Source of the DNA: Halomonas campaniensis
GTDB taxonomy: Bacteria > Pseudomonadota > Gammaproteobacteria > Pseudomonadales > Halomonadaceae
DNA length: 64,000 nt
Assembly: GCF_014193375.1 (NCBI RefSeq)
Contig: NZ_JACHZF010000011.1
Coordinates: forward strand, 81,884 to 145,883
Direction of reading: 5' to 3'
Shown here: positions 24,922-34,662 of the stretch, in pieces
Position numbering within the stretch: position 1 is the stretch's first letter
Layout of the letters: each line of letters begins with the position of its first letter
Notes under the pieces: generated by a model
Database searches by the model: none
What the model saw: only the letters and a program-made list of their open reading frames with translations
What the model was told of the DNA's origin: nothing
Position numbers and translations under genes: made by a program

Positions 24922-25833
24922 CTAGTCGACGGGGGGTCGAATCTTGAGTAGCGACGTCAACTGGCGATCGCGTCGCCGAAAGTGCTCGTCGATGCTGTCG
25001 TCGCCGTAGGCGGACTCGACACCCTCGATGATGCGCGCCATCAGGGCGTCATCCACCTTGGGGGTGCCCAGGGAGTTCCAGCGATAGACCTGGCTCTCGC
25101 CGAGATTGGCCAGGTATTGCCGGATGCCCCCGCTGCCGCCACCGAGGTGATAAGTCAGGAAGGGGCCATTGATCGCCCACCGCAGTCCCGGCCCGTCGGT
25201 GATGGCCCGATCGATGTCCTCGACGCTGGCTACCCCCTCCTGCAACAGATAGAGCGCCTCGCGCCACAGGGCTGAACTCAGCCGGTTGGCCAGGTGGCCC
25301 ACCATCTCCTTGTTGAGCACGACCGGCGACTTGCCCTGGCTGGCGTAGAAGGTCTTGACGGCATCGCATATCGAATCGTCGACGCCAAAGATCTCGACAA
25401 GGGGTACGAGATGGGGGGGATTGTAGGGATGCGCAATCACCACGCGATCCGGACTGGCGACGCCCAGAGTGAGGTCGGAATGGGTCAGGGACGAGGTGTT
25501 GCTGGCAATGATGGCCCCGGAGCCGGCGTAGGCCTGAATCTCCGCGATCAACTGGCGCTTGAGCGTGACGTTTTCGGGAGCACACTCGAGAATCAGGGGA
25601 GAATCCGCCACCGCTTCCCCGAGATCGTGACAGATACGTGGCTCGCGAACTGGGCTGCCAAGACTGGGGAAGTGAGCAGCAATCCGTTCCAGCACGTCCC
25701 CTTCCGGCTGGTCGCCATGGTGATAGACAACGACCGGAAGACCGCGAGACAGGAAGTAGGCCGCCCAGCTCGCGCCGATGGTACCGCAGCCGACGATGGC
25801 AAGGGGGCTGTCATGGCTGAGCCCGAGTGACAT
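24922..25833 (-). CDS. 3-hydroxyacyl-CoA dehydrogenase family (carnitine dehydrogenase/lambda-crystallin type)
   Basis: A 303-residue NAD-dependent dehydrogenase. The N-terminal Rossmann motif is AIVGCGTIGASWAAYFLSRG; the family hallmarks ECAPENVTLKRQL, SNTSSLTHSDL and AHPYNPPHLVPLVEI contain the catalytic Ser and His. The short single-domain form and the PYNPPHLVPLVE block match carnitine 3-dehydrogenase and L-gulonate 3-dehydrogenase better than fatty-acid beta-oxidation enzymes. It heads the TAXI-TRAP operon and is divergent from a LysR regulator 95 bases away, so it probably oxidises the imported hydroxy acid. Confidence 0.8.
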   Translation of the reverse strand: MSLGLSHDSPLAIVGCGTIGASWAAYFLSRGLPVVVYHHGDQPEGDVLERIAAHFPSLGSPVREPRICHDLGEAVADSPLILECAPENVTLKRQLIAEIQAYAGSGAIIASNTSSLTHSDLTLGVASPDRVVIAHPYNPPHLVPLVEIFGVDDSICDAVKTFYASQGKSPVVLNKEMVGHLANRLSSALWREALYLLQEGVASVEDIDRAITDGPGLRWAINGPFLTYHLGGGSGGIRQYLANLGESQVYRWNSLGTPKVDDALMARIIEGVESAYGDDSIDEHFRRRDRQLTSLLKIRPPVD

Positions 25834-25928
25834 GGCGTGATCCTGTTGTTCTTGTATGCGATTTACTATGAGCGCCAGGCACTGTATTTTTCAAATTTAA
25901 ATAATCGAAGCTTGGTTTTGTTTTTCTT

Positions 25929-26840
25929 ATGTCAATTTCCATCAGGCAGCTCAAGGCCTTCATCGAGATCGCCGCCACCGGGAGCTTTATCGAGGCCTCG
26001 GAGAACCTGCACCTGTCACAACCGGCCTTGAGCCTCTCGATCAAGAAGCTGGAAGGCGCGGTGGGGGGAACGCTGTTCAATCGTTCCCGCAAGGGGATTC
26101 AGTTGACCCCGGAAGGCAAGCGCTTCCTTCCGGTGGCACGGCGCCTGGTCAGCGACTGGGACTCTGCTCTGGACGATGTCGCCCGGCTCTTCAGCAAGCA
26201 GGCCGGCCGGGTATCGATCGCGGCCCTGCCGACCCTGGCGGCCGGGTTCCTGCCCACGGTGCTGGCCGACTTCAAACGGCAGTACCCGAACCTGGAAATC
26301 AGCGTGCATGACCTGCTGGCCAGCCAGATCGACGAACTGGTCAGCGAGGGACGCGCCGACATCGGGCTCTCCGTTCAACCACGCAACCGCGAGGCCATGC
26401 ATTTCGAGCCATTGATCGAGGATCACTTTGTGGCAGTCTGCCCTGCCGGGCATCCGCTGCTGAACCAGCAGGAAGTGAGCTGGAACGAACTCCTGGCCTA
26501 CCCGATCATCGATCTCGACAGGATGTCGAGCACACGTCAGGCCATCGAGCGGGTTCTCGGGGACCTGGACCGCGAAATGAACCTGTTCTGCGAGGTCAGC
26601 CAGATCGGCACGGTCGGGCGCATGGTCGCGGCTGGCCTGGGGGTCTCCGCCCTGCCCTCGCTGAGCTTCCTGCAGATCTCGAAGGAAGGCCTGGGCTGGC
26701 GTCCACTGATATCACCCAGAGTGCCGCGCCAGCTAGGCATCATCACCCCCACGCGCACCCCACTCTCGGCGGCCGCCAAGGCGATGCTGAACGAGATTCG
26801 CGAGCATGCCCGACTGGAGCAGACACCGCTATTGAGTTAG
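25929..26840 (+). CDS. LysR-family transcriptional regulator
   Basis: A 303-residue LysR regulator: an N-terminal winged helix-turn-helix (ISIRQLKAFIEIAATGSFIEASENLHLSQPALSLSIKKLE) and a C-terminal effector domain from about residue 90. It is transcribed away from the dehydrogenase/TAXI-TRAP operon across a 95-base AT-rich spacer, the usual arrangement for a LysR protein controlling the opposite unit in response to a pathway metabolite. No clear ribosome-binding site precedes the ATG. A decayed copy of a similar LysR C-terminus follows. Confidence 0.9.
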   Translation: MSISIRQLKAFIEIAATGSFIEASENLHLSQPALSLSIKKLEGAVGGTLFNRSRKGIQLTPEGKRFLPVARRLVSDWDSALDDVARLFSKQAGRVSIAALPTLAAGFLPTVLADFKRQYPNLEISVHDLLASQIDELVSEGRADIGLSVQPRNREAMHFEPLIEDHFVAVCPAGHPLLNQQEVSWNELLAYPIIDLDRMSSTRQAIERVLGDLDREMNLFCEVSQIGTVGRMVAAGLGVSALPSLSFLQISKEGLGWRPLISPRVPRQLGIITPTRTPLSAAAKAMLNEIREHARLEQTPLLS

Positions 26841-26867
26841 GGAGTGCGATAAGGTGTTACATCGCTC

Positions 26868-26951
26868 GGGAACCAGAGGCCACCGTCCGCAGCGGCTAAG
26901 GCCATGCTGGAGGTGGTTCGGCAGCATGCCGCGCTCATGGCGCCGTTGTGA
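26868..26951 (+). pseudogene. Remnant of a second LysR gene (C-terminal fragment)
   Basis: Starting 28 bases after the intact LysR stop, the plus strand encodes PPSAAAKAMLEVVRQHAALM before TGA. It aligns with LSAAAKAMLNEIREHARLE near the end of the intact LysR protein (S-AAAKAML and R-HA-L conserved). Codon choice differs, so it is a diverged paralogue rather than a recent copy. No N-terminal part is present. It overlaps the 3' end of the convergent O-antigen-ligase-like gene. Confidence 0.6.
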
Positions 26952-28254
26952 CCCTGTCCTGTCCGTCCCACAAGCCCACCAGCACACCCAGCCAGCCGCC
27001 ATACACGACAATCCCGATCTGATAGGCAAGGAAGGCATAGCTCAGCCCGAAGTCGATGAAGGTCACCGGCAGCAGCAGGCCGGCAACGGCCAGGCTGCGC
27101 ATCGCGGGATCCCGGGAAACGAGGCGGGGCGCGAAATACCAGATCGGCAACAGGTAGAGCGCCAGCAGGCTGAGCATTGCCGGCAGGCCACGGCGCACCC
27201 AGGCGTCCAGCAGGTCATTGTGAGCGTGCCAGTAGCGGTCCATGCCCGATGCCACCCGCCCCTGCGCCACCAGTTCGCTCATGGCACTGGCATACCCATC
27301 GTGGCCATGGCCCATCCAGGGCCTGTCGGCAATCAGCACAAGCGCCCCTCGGTACATCTCCAGCCGTGCCCCGACTGAGCCGTGAGGCTCGCCTGCCAGG
27401 TAGTTCACCGCCTCGTCCATCGCCACACCGATCCGATACTGCACCCCGCTCTGGGGCGTCAGGTAGAAGCCAGCCAGCAGCAGTGCCACCCCGCCGACCA
27501 CCAGCCATCGCCGTCGCCGGGGCCAGCGACGCAGGTAGGCGCGATAGAAGACCAGCGTCGCCAGCGGCAGGGCCAGCCAACCGCCGCGAGTGCCCGATAG
27601 CGCCGAGGCCAGGAGTCCCCCCGCCGCGCCAAGCAGCATCACCAGCAGCCACTGTCGACGATTGGCCTGCTGCCAGGCCCAACCCAGCCCTGCCAGGCAG
27701 AACAGCCCGGTCAACAGCGCCAGGTTGCCGAACAGGATCGCATTCACCTCGTGATAGCCATTGGCACGGCTCGTCCCGTCGATGACCGCCTGCCATAGCG
27801 CCCAGAGCCCGTTGCCAATCCCGCCCAGGGCGAGGCCACTCCACCACCATGACAGCCGTGGCCTCAAATGCCGCACCGCTGGCCCCAGGGTGGCGGCCAA
27901 CCCCGCCGCCAGCACCAGCGGCATCGCCGCGGTCACCCCGTCCTGCCAGGCACTATGGTGCCAGAGGCCCGCTGCCATCTCCGCCCCGGCAAAGGCCAGC
28001 AATACGGCCATGGTGACGGCCGGCGGACCGGCCCAGGCCAGGCGGGAAGGACGATCGCGCCAGGCCAGGCCGGCGGCGAGCAGCACCGCCACCGGTGCCA
28101 GCCAGTACCCCATGGGGAGGAGCAGCGGCGCCGCCGCCATCCACGCCACGGCCATCTCGCCGGCATTCGGCGGCGCGACAGCACGGCTCGGTTCTCTCCA
28201 CTCCATCGGCTGGCTCTCGCTCGTGATCCTTGACTCGGCCGACCATTGAAGCAT
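26935..28254 (-). CDS. O-antigen ligase / Wzy superfamily membrane protein
   Basis: An integral membrane protein of about 439 residues with roughly twelve hydrophobic segments. Two WaaL/Wzy marks are visible: SGTRGGWLALP in the middle, and, in the large periplasmic loop, RPWMGHGHDGY followed by RYWHAHNDLLDAWVRRG, whose His-x-His-Asn pattern is typical of lipid A-core:O-antigen ligases. It stands alone, without LPS genes nearby. The start is uncertain: ATG at 28254 and 28206 are both possible and neither has a strong ribosome site. It may ligate the O-antigen or another polymer. Confidence 0.75.
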   Translation of the reverse strand: MLQWSAESRITSESQPMEWREPSRAVAPPNAGEMAVAWMAAAPLLLPMGYWLAPVAVLLAAGLAWRDRPSRLAWAGPPAVTMAVLLAFAGAEMAAGLWHHSAWQDGVTAAMPLVLAAGLAATLGPAVRHLRPRLSWWWSGLALGGIGNGLWALWQAVIDGTSRANGYHEVNAILFGNLALLTGLFCLAGLGWAWQQANRRQWLLVMLLGAAGGLLASALSGTRGGWLALPLATLVFYRAYLRRWPRRRRWLVVGGVALLLAGFYLTPQSGVQYRIGVAMDEAVNYLAGEPHGSVGARLEMYRGALVLIADRPWMGHGHDGYASAMSELVAQGRVASGMDRYWHAHNDLLDAWVRRGLPAMLSLLALYLLPIWYFAPRLVSRDPAMRSLAVAGLLLPVTFIDFGLSYAFLAYQIGIVVYGGWLGVLVGLWDGQDRVTTAP

Positions 28255-28481
28255 GAGCCTGGCCCCGAAGCCCAAGCATGGTCTCGCAGCTCCATTGCGC
28301 CCCTCTGCGTCATCCGTCCAGATTGGCGAAGTGCAGCGCCTTGGCTACGATGATGACGCCCCAGAGGCCGCAGCACGGCGCCACGCACCGACCCTGATCG
28401 CCAGAGGCTCCACCCGCCGTCCGGCCTGAGGCAGGCCAGCGGCAACCACACGACAACACTTCCGCTGACACGAGGCACCGC

Positions 28482-29453
28482 ATGACGCAGCCCCAGACGC
28501 CCAGCCCCGAGATCCTCGCCTTCGGCGAAGCCATGGCGATGTTCGTCGCCGAAAGTCCCGGGGAGCTGGCCGATGTGGAGCGCTTCCAGCGCCGCATCGC
28601 CGGCGCCGACACCAACGTCGCGATCGGCCTGGCCCGGCTGGGCTTCCATGTCGGCTGGCTGAGCCGGGTGGGCAACGACGGCTTCGGCACCTTCATCCGC
28701 CGCACGCTGGAGGCCGAGGGGCTGGACTGTCGCCACCTGCGGGTGGACCCCGACCACCCCACCGGCCTGCTCTTCAAGGAGCGTGCCGAGGGCGGTGCCG
28801 ACCCCCGCGTCACCTACTTCCGCCGCGGCAGTGCCGCCAGTTGCCTGGCCCCCGGGGATGCCGACGGCGTCGACTTCCGGGCCTTACGCCACCTGCATGC
28901 CACCGGCATCCCTCCCGCGCTCTCCCCCAGCGCCCGTGAAGTGTCCCGTCTCCTGGTAGACCAAGCCCGCGCCAAGGGGGCCAGCGTCTCCTTCGACCCC
29001 AACCTGCGGCCCAGCCTGTGGTCGAGCGAGGCCGACATGCGCACCACCCTCAACGCACTGGCCGCCGAGGCCGACTGGGTGCTGCCGGGCCTCGCCGAGG
29101 GGCGCCTGCTCACCGGGCGCGACAGCCCCGAGGCGATCGCCGACTTCTACCTCGAGCGCGGCGCCCAGGCCGTGATCATCAAGCTGGGCCGCGAGGGAAG
29201 CTACTACCGCGGCCGCCTGGGCGGCCAGGAACAGAGCTTCACCCTGCCGGGCGTGCCGGTCGCCGAGGTGGTGGATACCGTGGGGGCCGGAGACGCCTTC
29301 GCCGTGGGCGTGATCAGCGCCCTGCTCGATGGCCGCTCCCCCCGGGAGGCCGTTCGCCGCGGCAACCTGATCGGCTCGCTGGCCGTACAGGTGGTGGGCG
29401 ACATGGAGGGGCTGCCGAGCCGAGAGCGCCTCACCGCCCTGGAAACCGAATGA
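28482..29453 (+). CDS. kdgK: PfkB-family sugar kinase, probably 2-keto-3-deoxygluconate kinase
   Basis: A 323-residue ribokinase-fold kinase. The opening ILAFGEAMAMFVAESPGELADVERFQRRIAGADTNVAIGLARLG and the PfkB signature DTVGAGDAFAVGVIS with the catalytic Asp match 2-keto-3-deoxygluconate kinases. It would convert 2-keto-3-deoxygluconate to the 6-phosphate, the common end product of hexuronate and alginate-type routes. GAGG lies upstream of the ATG. It is first in an apparent operon with a 2-hydroxyacid dehydrogenase and an SDR. The KDPG-aldolase for the next step is not obviously present, although the DgoA homologue at 58661 makes a related cleavage. Confidence 0.85.
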   Translation: MTQPQTPSPEILAFGEAMAMFVAESPGELADVERFQRRIAGADTNVAIGLARLGFHVGWLSRVGNDGFGTFIRRTLEAEGLDCRHLRVDPDHPTGLLFKERAEGGADPRVTYFRRGSAASCLAPGDADGVDFRALRHLHATGIPPALSPSAREVSRLLVDQARAKGASVSFDPNLRPSLWSSEADMRTTLNALAAEADWVLPGLAEGRLLTGRDSPEAIADFYLERGAQAVIIKLGREGSYYRGRLGGQEQSFTLPGVPVAEVVDTVGAGDAFAVGVISALLDGRSPREAVRRGNLIGSLAVQVVGDMEGLPSRERLTALETE

Positions 29454-29483
29454 CCCGAACACGACAACCAAGGAGCCTGTCCC

Positions 29484-30464
29484 ATGAAGAAGCGCGTCCT
29501 GGCCTATGGCCGACTGAACGACACCCAGCTGGCACAGCTCGCCGAGCATTTCGAGGTCCAGACCTTCAGTGACCTGGCATCCGCCGATGACCCCGACTTC
29601 CGCGCCGCGCTCCCGGGCGCCCACGGCCTGATCGGCGCCAGCCTGACCGTCACCCCCGAGCTGCTGGACGCGGCACCCGAGCTCGAGACCATCGCCACCA
29701 TCTCGGTGGGCTACGACAACTACCCGGTCGACGAGCTGACCCGACGCGGCATCCTGCTCTGCAACACCCCGGATGTGCTCACCGAGACCACCGCCGATAC
29801 CGGTTTCCTGCTGGTAATGGCCGCGGCAAGGCGCGCCGTGGAGCTGGCCGAGTGGGTCAAGCGCGGCGACTGGCAGGCCGGCGTGGGCCCCGAGCACTTC
29901 GGCAGCGACGTCCACGGCAAGACCCTCGGCATGATCGGCTTCGGCCGCATCGGTGCCGCCATCGCCCGTCGCGGTGCGCTGGGCTTCGGCATGCGCGTGC
30001 TCTATTCCAACGCCTCGTCCAAGCCGGCGCTGGAAGCGGAGCTGGGCGCCGAGCACCGCGAGCTGGACGCGCTGCTCGCCGAGTCGGACTTCGTCTGCGT
30101 CACCGTCCCCCTCACCGTCGAGACCGAGCACCTGATCGGCGAGCGCGAGTTTGCCCTGATGAAGCCCTCGGCCATCTTCGTCAACATTGCCCGCGGCAAG
30201 GTGGTCCACGAGGCGGCGCTCATCGAGGCATTGGAGATGGGGCGCATCCGCGCCGCCGGACTGGATGTCTTCGAGCAGGAGCCGCTGTCGCCGGAATCGC
30301 CGCTGCCCCACATGACCAACGTGGTGGCCCTGCCCCACATCGGCTCGGCCACCCACGAGACACGCACCGCCATGGCCCAGCGCGCCGTGGACAACCTCAT
30401 CCTGGCACTCAACGGCGAGCGTCCGATCAGCCTGGTCAATGAGTCCGCCTGGAGGGCGTCATGA
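29484..30464 (+). CDS. D-isomer-specific 2-hydroxyacid dehydrogenase (GhrB/glyoxylate reductase type)
   Basis: A 326-residue NAD(P)-dependent reductase. The cofactor motif is GMIGFGRIGAAIARRGA; the catalytic Arg lies in NIARGKVVHE, the Glu in DVFEQEP and the His in ALPHIGSATHETR, all intact. Such enzymes reduce glyoxylate, hydroxypyruvate or 2-ketogluconate. It lies 31 bases after kdgK and overlaps the following SDR by four bases (ATGA), which favours a role in 2-ketoaldonate conversion. The exact substrate is open. Confidence 0.85.
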   Translation: MKKRVLAYGRLNDTQLAQLAEHFEVQTFSDLASADDPDFRAALPGAHGLIGASLTVTPELLDAAPELETIATISVGYDNYPVDELTRRGILLCNTPDVLTETTADTGFLLVMAAARRAVELAEWVKRGDWQAGVGPEHFGSDVHGKTLGMIGFGRIGAAIARRGALGFGMRVLYSNASSKPALEAELGAEHRELDALLAESDFVCVTVPLTVETEHLIGEREFALMKPSAIFVNIARGKVVHEAALIEALEMGRIRAAGLDVFEQEPLSPESPLPHMTNVVALPHIGSATHETRTAMAQRAVDNLILALNGERPISLVNESAWRAS

Positions 30465-31213
30465 ACCGCTTCTCGCTGGCCGGCCGGGTGGCCATGGTCA
30501 CCGGCTGCAACAAGGGGCTCGGCCAGGGGCTGGCCGTCGCGCTGGCCGAGGCCGGCGCCGACATCGTCGGCGTCACCCGCCGCGACGCCGACGAGACCCG
30601 TGGGCGCATCGAGGCCCTGGGGCGTCGCTATACCGGCATTGCGGCGGAACTGGGCCGCGACGCCCCGTCGAAGATCGTCGACCAGGCGCTGAGCCAGGCC
30701 GGGCGGATCGATATCCTGATCAACAACGCCGGCACCATCCGCCGCGCCCCCGCCCTGGAGTTCAGCGAGGCGGACTGGGACGCGGTGATGGACGTCAACC
30801 TCAAGGCGGCCTTCTTCCTGGCCCAGGCGGTGGCCCGCCACCTGGTGGCGCGCCGGGCGCCTGGCCGCATCGTCAACGTCGCCTCGGTGCTCTCCTTCCA
30901 GGGCGGGATCCGCGTGCCCTCCTACACCGCCAGCAAGAGCGGCCTGCTGGGCCTGACCCGGCTGCTGGCCAACGAGTGGGCGGCCCACGGCATCACCGTC
31001 AACGCCATCGCCCCCGGGTACATGGCCACCGACAATACCCAGGCGCTGCGCGAGGACCCCGACCGCAGCGCCGAGATCCTGGCGCGGATCCCCGCCGGGC
31101 GCTGGGGGACCCCCGAGGACCTGGCCGGCGCGGCGATCTTCCTCTGCTCCGACGCCGCCGCCTACGTCAACGGTCATGCGCTGGCGGTGGACGGCGGCTG
31201 GCTGGCACGCTGA
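30461..31213 (+). CDS. Short-chain dehydrogenase, KduD/gluconate 5-dehydrogenase-like
   Basis: A 250-residue classical SDR with the cofactor motif TGCNKGLGQG, NNAG in the middle, the active site YTASK, and a GHALAVDGGWLAR ending. The sequence most resembles 2-dehydro-3-deoxy-D-gluconate 5-dehydrogenase (KduD) and gluconate 5-dehydrogenases. Next to kdgK, KduD activity (unsaturated uronate breakdown to 2-keto-3-deoxygluconate) is the attractive reading, though KduI is not present. It overlaps the preceding gene by four bases and ends the operon. Confidence 0.78.
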   Translation: MNRFSLAGRVAMVTGCNKGLGQGLAVALAEAGADIVGVTRRDADETRGRIEALGRRYTGIAAELGRDAPSKIVDQALSQAGRIDILINNAGTIRRAPALEFSEADWDAVMDVNLKAAFFLAQAVARHLVARRAPGRIVNVASVLSFQGGIRVPSYTASKSGLLGLTRLLANEWAAHGITVNAIAPGYMATDNTQALREDPDRSAEILARIPAGRWGTPEDLAGAAIFLCSDAAAYVNGHALAVDGGWLAR

Positions 31214-31256
31214 CCGACAGGAACGCTCGCCAGACTGGCGGAGCGGCGCCTGGCCC

Positions 31257-32741
31257 CTACGTCAGGTGGGCGAGCGCTGCGTCGAGCCCCTGCTCAGTTA
31301 GTCGGCGGTAGGCGGCGAGCACCGCCTCGGCGAAGTCGGCATCCGCCGCCAGCGCCGACGGGACGACATCGTCCATGGCCAGGAAGGCACTGACCAGCGC
31401 CTCGGGCGCCTGCCCGTGACGGGCATGCAGGTCGGCAAACCGCGCCGCCAGGGGATCGTCCACCACGTAGGTGTTGCCGCGGGTGTCCCGACCGGCGGTA
31501 TAGCGGATCCAGCCCGCCAGGCCCAGGGCAATACAAGGCGATCCCCAGCCTTTCTCTCGGCGTGCCGAGGTACCGATCAGCCAGCGCTGTGGCAGCTTCT
31601 GGCTGCCGTCCATGGCGATCTGGTGCAGGCGGTGCCGCAGGCTGTCGTTGGCGAAGCGTGCCAGCAGCGATTCGGCGTAGGTCTCAAGGTCGGTGCCCTC
31701 GGGCATGACCAGGGTCGGCGCCGCCTCCTCCAGCATGTAGTGGCGCAGCAGGGTCCTCAGATCGTCCCGGCTCACCGCCTCGTAGACGGTCTCGATGCCC
31801 TCGGGAGCCCCCAGGTAGGCCAGCAGCGAGTGGCTGGCGTTGAGCAGGCGCAGCTTCATGGCTTCGAAGGGGGCGACGTCGGCGACCATCACCACGCCGT
31901 CGGCCGTCCAGTCCGGCCGCCCCAGGGGGAAATCATCCTCCACCACCCACTGGAGGTAGGCCTCGGCCACCACGGCGTTGGGGTCATCGATCCCCAGCGC
32001 CGAGAGCCTGGCGAAATCGGCCTCGGTCATGGCCGGCACGATGCCGTCGACCATGCTGCTGGGGAAGGCCCCCTCGCGCTCGATCCAGCCCGCCAGGGTG
32101 GCGTCCTGGCGCTCGGCGAGCTGGACCACGGCATGGCGGGCGCACCGGCCGTTGTCCGGCATGTTGTCACAGGAGAGCACCGTGAAGGGCGCAATCCCCC
32201 GGGCGCGTCGTCGCGCCAACGCCGCCACCAGGATCCCCGGCGCGGTGCGCGGCGCCTCGGGGGCGGCGATGTCGGCGGCGATCATGGGGTCGTCGGCGAG
32301 CAGCATGCCGCTGGCCGGGTTGAGGAAGTAGCCCTTCTCGGTGACGGTGAGGGTGACGATTCGTGTCTCGGGGGCGGCCAGCCGCGCCAGCAGGGCCTCG
32401 AGGTCGCGACCCCACCGCCCCTGGCCGTCGCGACCGGTGAGCCTGTCCTTTCCGGTGAACAGGGCCTCCTCGATCACCCCGATCTCGCGCAGGGTGACGG
32501 TCTCGCTGTCGGTGAACTGGGCCACGTGATAGCGGTGGCCCGCCTCACGCAGGCCATCCACCAGGGCGATGCTCGAGCGCAGATTGGCGCTGCAGATCCC
32601 CCAGGAGGTATCGCCGCTGCGTTGGCGGTAACGCTCCAGATAGACCGCCTGGTGGGCGCGGTGAAAGGCCCCGAGCCCGAGGTGGACGATGCGCAGGCTG
32701 CCCGTCCGGGGCCCCGCGGGCACAACGACTGGATGCGGCAT
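31257..32741 (-). CDS. Mannitol dehydrogenase/fructuronate reductase family
   Basis: A 494-residue polyol-specific long-chain dehydrogenase. The N-terminal NAD site IVHLGLGAFHRAHQAVYLERY and the catalytic KLRLLNASHSLLAYLG with its Lys are intact. Members include mannitol 2-dehydrogenase, fructuronate reductase (UxuB) and tagaturonate reductase. Because it follows xylonate dehydratase (about 40 bases) and sits in an island of aldonate and uronate genes, a uronate reductase role is plausible, and an altronate dehydratase homologue lies at 39263. Family membership is sure; the substrate is not. Confidence 0.82.
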   Translation of the reverse strand: MPHPVVVPAGPRTGSLRIVHLGLGAFHRAHQAVYLERYRQRSGDTSWGICSANLRSSIALVDGLREAGHRYHVAQFTDSETVTLREIGVIEEALFTGKDRLTGRDGQGRWGRDLEALLARLAAPETRIVTLTVTEKGYFLNPASGMLLADDPMIAADIAAPEAPRTAPGILVAALARRRARGIAPFTVLSCDNMPDNGRCARHAVVQLAERQDATLAGWIEREGAFPSSMVDGIVPAMTEADFARLSALGIDDPNAVVAEAYLQWVVEDDFPLGRPDWTADGVVMVADVAPFEAMKLRLLNASHSLLAYLGAPEGIETVYEAVSRDDLRTLLRHYMLEEAAPTLVMPEGTDLETYAESLLARFANDSLRHRLHQIAMDGSQKLPQRWLIGTSARREKGWGSPCIALGLAGWIRYTAGRDTRGNTYVVDDPLAARFADLHARHGQAPEALVSAFLAMDDVVPSALAADADFAEAVLAAYRRLTEQGLDAALAHLT

Positions 32742-32783
32742 GGGTAAGGCTCCCGGTGCGGTGCTCGATCGGCACCGCCTCGT

Positions 32784-34589
32784 TCAGTGATTGTCGCGAG
32801 GCGGACTGCGGCGCGCCACGTCGCGGTACTTGGTGGCCGGCGCCAGGGTCATGCCGCGGTCCAGCGGCTCCACCATCGAGCGCTGGATCTCCTGCCAGGG
32901 TGTCTGGTGCTCGGGGTAGCGATACCCCCCCTGTGCCTCCAGCCGCTGCCGCCGCGCCGCGAGCTCGGCCTCGTCGATCAGCAGCCGCACCTCTCCCTGG
33001 CGCAGGTCGATGCGCAGCCGGTCGCCGCTCTCCAGCAGGGCCAGGCCACCCCCGGTCGCCGCCTCCGGCGAGGCGTTGAGGATCGACGGCGACCCCGAGG
33101 TGCCCGACTGGCGACCGTCCCCCAGGCAGGGCAGCGATTCGATGCCGCGGCGGATCAGCGCCTCCGGGGGCTGCATGTTTACCACCTCGGCGCCGCCGGG
33201 ATGGCCCACCGGGCCGGCCCCGCGCATCACCAGGATGGTGTGCTCGTCGATGCCCAGGCTCGGGTCATCGATGCGCGCATGGTAATCCTCCGAGCCATCG
33301 AACACCGCCACCCGGCCCTCGAAGGCCTCGGGGTCGTCCGGGTTACTGAGGAAGCGCTCGCGGAAGTCCGGCGAGATGACGCTGGTCTTCATCAGCGCCG
33401 AGTCGAAGAGGTTGCCCTTGAGGTTGAGGAATCCGGCATGTTCCACCAGCGGATTGGCGTAGCGGCGGATCACCTCGGGGTCCCGGGTCTCGCGCCCCGC
33501 CAGGTTGGCGGCCATCGGCTGGCCGTTGACCGTGAGCGCCTCGCCGTGGAGCCGGCCGGCCTCAAGCAGCTCATGCATCACCGCCGGCACGCCCCCGGCA
33601 CGGTGGAACTCCTCGCCGAGGTAGGCCCCGGCGGGCATGACATTGGCCAGCAGCGGAATCCCATGGCCCAGCCGCTGCCAGTCGTCGTTGTCCAGCTCGA
33701 CCCCGGCGTGGCGGGCGATGGCATTGACATGGATGGGCGCGTTGGAGGAGCCCCCCAGCGCCGAGCAGGTGACGATGGCATTCTCGAAGGCTTCCCGGGT
33801 GAGGATGTCGCCGGGCCGCAGATCCTCCCAGACCATCTCGGTGATCCGCTCGCCGGTCTGGTAGGCGACCATGGCGCGCTCCTTGTAGGGGCCCGGGATC
33901 ATCGCCGAACCGGGCAGGCTCATGCCCAGCGCCTCGGCCAGGGAGTTCATCGTCGAGGCGGTGCCCATGGTATTGCAGTGGCCCACCGACGGGGCGGACT
34001 CGGTGATGCGCGACAGGAACTCGGCGTAGTCGATGTCGCCGGCGGCCAGCCGGCGGCGCATCTCCCAGACGATGGTGCCCGAGCCGACGCGCTCGGCGCC
34101 GTGCCAGCCGTTGAGCATGGGGCCGCCGGAGAGCACGATGGCCGGAATGTTCACCGTCGCCGCGGCCATCAGCGCCGCCGGGGTGGTCTTGTCGCAGCCG
34201 GTGGTCAGCACCACGCCATCAAGCGGATAGCCGTGCAGCACCTCCACCAGGCCCAGATAGGCCAGGTTGCGATCCAGCGCCGCCGTGGGCCGGCGCACGT
34301 TCTCGTGGATAGGGTGCATGGGGAACTCGAAGGGCACGCCGCCGGCGGCACGGACTCCCTCCTTGACCCGCTTAGCGAGTTCCATGTGGTGTCGGTTGCA
34401 GGGCGTCAGGTCGGAGCCCGACTGGCAGATGCCGATGATCGGCCGGCCCCCGGTGAGCTCCTCCAGGGTGATGCCCTGGTTCATGTAGCGCTCGATGCAC
34501 AGGGCAGTGGTGCCGGGATGGTCGGGATTGTCGAACCACCAGCGCGACCGTAGCTGGTCGGGGCGGACTCGGGGGCGAGTGGGTGACAT
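32784..34589 (-). CDS. xylD: D-xylonate dehydratase (IlvD/Edd family)
   Basis: A 601-residue Fe-S dehydratase. The Cys residues of [14 protein letters not shown] and the [15 protein letters not shown] block belong to the cluster and active site. Length and internal sequence (FDNPDH at the start, [33 protein letters not shown]) closely resemble Caulobacter XylD, which turns D-xylonate into 2-keto-3-deoxyxylonate; L-arabonate or galactonate activity is possible in this family. The start at 34589 has CGGAG upstream. It is divergent from the semialdehyde dehydrogenase of the same pathway, across an intergenic region with an operator-like palindrome. Confidence 0.85.
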   Translation of the reverse strand: MSPTRPRVRPDQLRSRWWFDNPDHPGTTALCIERYMNQGITLEELTGGRPIIGICQSGSDLTPCNRHHMELAKRVKEGVRAAGGVPFEFPMHPIHENVRRPTAALDRNLAYLGLVEVLHGYPLDGVVLTTGCDKTTPAALMAAATVNIPAIVLSGGPMLNGWHGAERVGSGTIVWEMRRRLAAGDIDYAEFLSRITESAPSVGHCNTMGTASTMNSLAEALGMSLPGSAMIPGPYKERAMVAYQTGERITEMVWEDLRPGDILTREAFENAIVTCSALGGSSNAPIHVNAIARHAGVELDNDDWQRLGHGIPLLANVMPAGAYLGEEFHRAGGVPAVMHELLEAGRLHGEALTVNGQPMAANLAGRETRDPEVIRRYANPLVEHAGFLNLKGNLFDSALMKTSVISPDFRERFLSNPDDPEAFEGRVAVFDGSEDYHARIDDPSLGIDEHTILVMRGAGPVGHPGGAEVVNMQPPEALIRRGIESLPCLGDGRQSGTSGSPSILNASPEAATGGGLALLESGDRLRIDLRQGEVRLLIDEAELAARRQRLEAQGGYRYPEHQTPWQEIQRSMVEPLDRGMTLAPATKYRDVARRSPPRDNH

Positions 34590-34662
34590 GGGAACTCCGA
34601 CTGATCGGGGCCGTGTGGCCGGGCAATGGCGTGACGGCGAGAATTGCCCTAGTGTAGGGCTG

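Noticed and set aside
31214..31256. Possible terminator between the convergent SDR and uronate reductase genes
   Set aside because: The GCTCGCCAG/CTGGCGGAGC stem has a bulge and no T run, so I did not list it.
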